The position numbers and the translations under genes were made by a program. The notes beneath the pieces were generated by a model. The model ran no database searches. It saw only the letters and a list, made by a program, of their open reading frames with translations, and was not told the DNA's origin. Shown here piece by piece: positions 54,936 to 56,850 of a DNA stretch of 56,850 nucleotides; within the stretch, counting starts at the first letter, position 1, and each line of letters opens with the position of its first letter. The stretch is from Marinomonas foliarum (GTDB lineage Bacteria > Pseudomonadota > Gammaproteobacteria > Pseudomonadales > Marinomonadaceae): assembly GCF_003337275.1 (NCBI RefSeq), contig NZ_QPJQ01000032.1, positions 1 through 56,850 of the forward strand. Reading direction: 5' to 3'.

Positions 54936-56747
54936 TTAATTTCCCTTACAATTTGCAAATAAATTTCTTTTAAAACTCTCGACTTTCGTCATTGCATCCT
55001 GATAATCATAAGATGCAATATCCTCAGTTGCAGACCTAAGAATGCTCAAATCAATCACACCTTCACACTCTTTAACAATATCATCCATGCTGTTTTCTGA
55101 TTTCAAACTACCTTCCATTAGAAGCAACTCAAGATTTTCAAGCTTTGTGATAATGTCATTTAATTTATCTTCAGAAAGGCCTTTTAGAGCCTGCTCATTA
55201 CCAAAGTGCAAGCGAGGGTCGATGGACGTCCAACTTTTTATTTTCTCAATCAAAAGATGAGGATCTAAAGGCTTAAATAGAAAGTCGTCTATGCCGAAGT
55301 CGACGTTAGTTCGCCCTTCCATCTCAAACGTATCAGCGGTTAAAACAACAACTGGAGGCTTGCTATTTTTTAGGTGTCGTGAAATCTCTTTACTCGATTG
55401 GTAGCCATCCATAACAGGCATTCGAATATCCATTAGAATTAAGTCATAGGGATACTCTTGAGCTTTTTTAAAAGCTATTTCACCATTTTCTACCCAGTCA
55501 ACTTTCGCGCCTACTTTATTTAAAACAGCAATCACAATGTTAGCGTTAATTTTATTGTCTTCTGCTAAAAGTATTGTTTTACCACTTAATAAATCATGCT
55601 TATGCTGTGGCTTTTTATGATCAACTGTATGGGTGTCTTTCGACATCAAAAAGGCTGATTTATTTTTAACATTAGAAGGGGTTAACAGCCCTGTTACTAA
55701 AGCACCTTGTATAGATTCACTCTCCCCTGAAATAAAAACGGCTTTTTCTTTCAGAGCAGAGACCACATCAAAGGCTAAAGCATTTTGATTCTTGAACCAA
55801 TGAACATCTATACCTAGGATAGATCGATGAGCAAGAGCTCCAGTAAAATCAACAGTAAAATAATCAATATTTAGGCTAGCAAATAATGCCTGTATGCGTG
55901 AGTCTTGATCTATCACCGCAATGCTTTGAGCAACAGTAGGTTCAGCGGCAGGATCAGGAGTATAGGGTAGCCGAACAGTAAAGGTGCTGCCACGCCCTAA
56001 GGTGCTTTCGAAAGATATACTTCCTCCCAGCAGTTCAACCAATTTATCAGTAATACTTAACCCAAGCCCAGTTCCACCATACAAACGCGTCGTTGTACTG
56101 TCCGCTTGCTGAAAAACATCAAATACATTAACACCTTCAGGGATACCTACCCCTGTGTCCTTTATTTCAAAGACAAGATCATGAGCAGAGTTTTGATATA
56201 AATTAACCTTAACAAAGCCGGACTTAGTAAACTTGATCGCATTACCAACAATGTTGATTAAAATTTGCTGCAATCGAGTTTTATCACCTATTAACTGATC
56301 AGCAATCGAAAAATCACGACTGACGATAAAATCGATACCTTTGGAGTTAGCTGAAACCTCACTACTGCAATAAACGTAATCTAATACATCATCTAAGCTG
56401 TAGGTTTTTTCTTCTAAAACTACTTTTCCAGACTCAATTTTAGAAAAATCAAGAATGCTGTTAATAATGGAAAGTAAGCTGTCTGCAGACTTCTGAATCT
56501 TATTAACTTTTTCATGCTGTTTTTTACTTAGCTCATCATCAAGTAATAAGTAACTAAAGCCAATTATCGCATTCATCGGAGTGCGTATTTCATGACTCAT
56601 TGTTGCTAAGAAATCAGTTTTGACCTTTAGCGCCTTTTTCGCAGACTGAACAGCCAGCTCTAAATCACGGGTGAGCTTTCGCGATTTTTCATAAGATTTT
56701 TTAGTGATTTTCAACTGTTTAAACAGCATTGCTATAATGAACACCAT
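54936..56747 (-). CDS. Hybrid sensor histidine kinase, N-terminus interrupted
   Basis: 603 aa. A short hydrophobic start (VFIIAMLF), linker coiled coil, HisKA with His52 in FLATMSHEIRTPMNAIIGF, HATPase (NIVGNAIKFTKSG, DTGVGIPEG, YGGTGLGLSI), a degenerate receiver-like segment (about 265-355), then a true receiver with Asp in DLILMDIRMPVMDG and Lys in FLFKPLDP. The last 100 residues are helical without a clear HPt histidine. Upstream of the ATG the same frame has TAG and TGA within 20 nt, and the first helix is too short to span a membrane. The sensor domain is therefore missing, on another frame, or lost by mutation. Paired with the HD-GYP regulator. Confidence 0.85.
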   Translation of the reverse strand: MVFIIAMLFKQLKITKKSYEKSRKLTRDLELAVQSAKKALKVKTDFLATMSHEIRTPMNAIIGFSYLLLDDELSKKQHEKVNKIQKSADSLLSIINSILDFSKIESGKVVLEEKTYSLDDVLDYVYCSSEVSANSKGIDFIVSRDFSIADQLIGDKTRLQQILINIVGNAIKFTKSGFVKVNLYQNSAHDLVFEIKDTGVGIPEGVNVFDVFQQADSTTTRLYGGTGLGLSITDKLVELLGGSISFESTLGRGSTFTVRLPYTPDPAAEPTVAQSIAVIDQDSRIQALFASLNIDYFTVDFTGALAHRSILGIDVHWFKNQNALAFDVVSALKEKAVFISGESESIQGALVTGLLTPSNVKNKSAFLMSKDTHTVDHKKPQHKHDLLSGKTILLAEDNKINANIVIAVLNKVGAKVDWVENGEIAFKKAQEYPYDLILMDIRMPVMDGYQSSKEISRHLKNSKPPVVVLTADTFEMEGRTNVDFGIDDFLFKPLDPHLLIEKIKSWTSIDPRLHFGNEQALKGLSEDKLNDIITKLENLELLLMEGSLKSENSMDDIVKECEGVIDLSILRSATEDIASYDYQDAMTKVESFKRNLFANCKGN

Positions 56748-56850
56748 TGTAAAGGCCTAAATTCAGATAATAAGTGCGACACTGCAAATCAGGTGTAGAA
56801 GAAGCCAACTGCTGAAGTTGATACACTTCTTCTTACCACAGATAAAGCAG
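56748..56850 (-). other. Region upstream of the hybrid kinase, ends at the window edge
   Basis: Read on the minus strand, the kinase frame gives SSWLLLHLICSVALII, then two stops, then the kinase start. A second frame reads EEVYQLQQLASSTPDL and on to GLYNGVHYSNAV before stopping inside the kinase. Both look protein-like, so this is probably the disrupted 3' end of a sensor region whose rest lies beyond the window. Confidence 0.35.

Overview
The window looks like a chromosomal segment of a marine gammaproteobacterium, most likely Oceanospirillales and close to Marinomonas. This is an inference from protein resemblance, the moderate-to-low GC feel and gene neighbourhoods such as cysI-DUF934; no search was run. 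Almost all of it is housekeeping sequence with short intergenic gaps and clear hairpin terminators.

Layout. 1-280 (minus): promoter and 5' leader of a ribosomal RNA operon whose 16S gene lies just off the left edge. 286-4160 (minus): class I fumarase, a DUF2786 protein with a duplicated C-terminal unit, and a HIT protein. 4246-7942 (plus): SMP-30-type lactonase, proS, an ArsC-like reductase and a WrbA-like flavoprotein. 8017-14082 is a sulfur and Fe-S region: cysB, a TauE/SafE-type transporter, a DAHP synthase, nfuA, a CysI-type sulfite/nitrite reductase and DUF934. 14206-18332: SH3/coiled-coil membrane protein, CPA2 antiporter and a stand-alone EF-G paralogue. 18464-29125 (minus): aldo/keto reductase, di-haem peroxidase lipoprotein, minCDE, sbcDC and an odd 2Fe-2S protein. 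29541: a 58-aa DUF1328 membrane protein.

29852-33600 is the one clearly accessory region. It is an integron-type gene-cassette array without an integrase (a CALIN): four well-formed attC sites alternate with short minus-strand genes, and the stop codons and some Shine-Dalgarno sequences are supplied by the attC sites. The cassettes encode a PD-(D/E)xK-nuclease-like protein, a protein resembling the DUF2971/AbiGi type, a secreted hypothetical, a small hypothetical, and probably a YdeI/OmpD-associated protein. It is followed by about 0.8 kb of non-coding, structured DNA and two copies of a palindromic repeat flanking a KdgF-like cupin gene and a gene remnant. This is the best place to look for an undescribed system, possibly anti-phage.

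34582-45260: pepD, gor, a membrane protein of unknown function, xthA, an ArsR-family regulator with the two-cysteine signature of persulfide sensors, an alpha/beta hydrolase, a periplasmic LigE-type DNA ligase, htpG (with a sigma-32-like promoter inside a 9-N9-9 palindrome), an O-methyltransferase and DUF599. 45428: tRNA-Leu(UAG) with its own stable-RNA-type promoter. 45662-56747: pyrC, an LTA-synthase-type phosphoglycerol transferase, deaD, an AI-2E-type permease, sbcB, ychJ, and a two-gene signalling unit (HD-GYP response regulator plus hybrid kinase) whose kinase N-terminus is interrupted near the right edge.

Related functions: cysB, the TauE/SafE transporter, cysI and DUF934 fit sulfate assimilation, with nfuA supplying Fe-S carrier function to enzymes such as CysI and the class I fumarase. 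sbcCD, sbcB, xthA and the ligase are DNA end-processing and repair functions, but they sit in separate transcription units.
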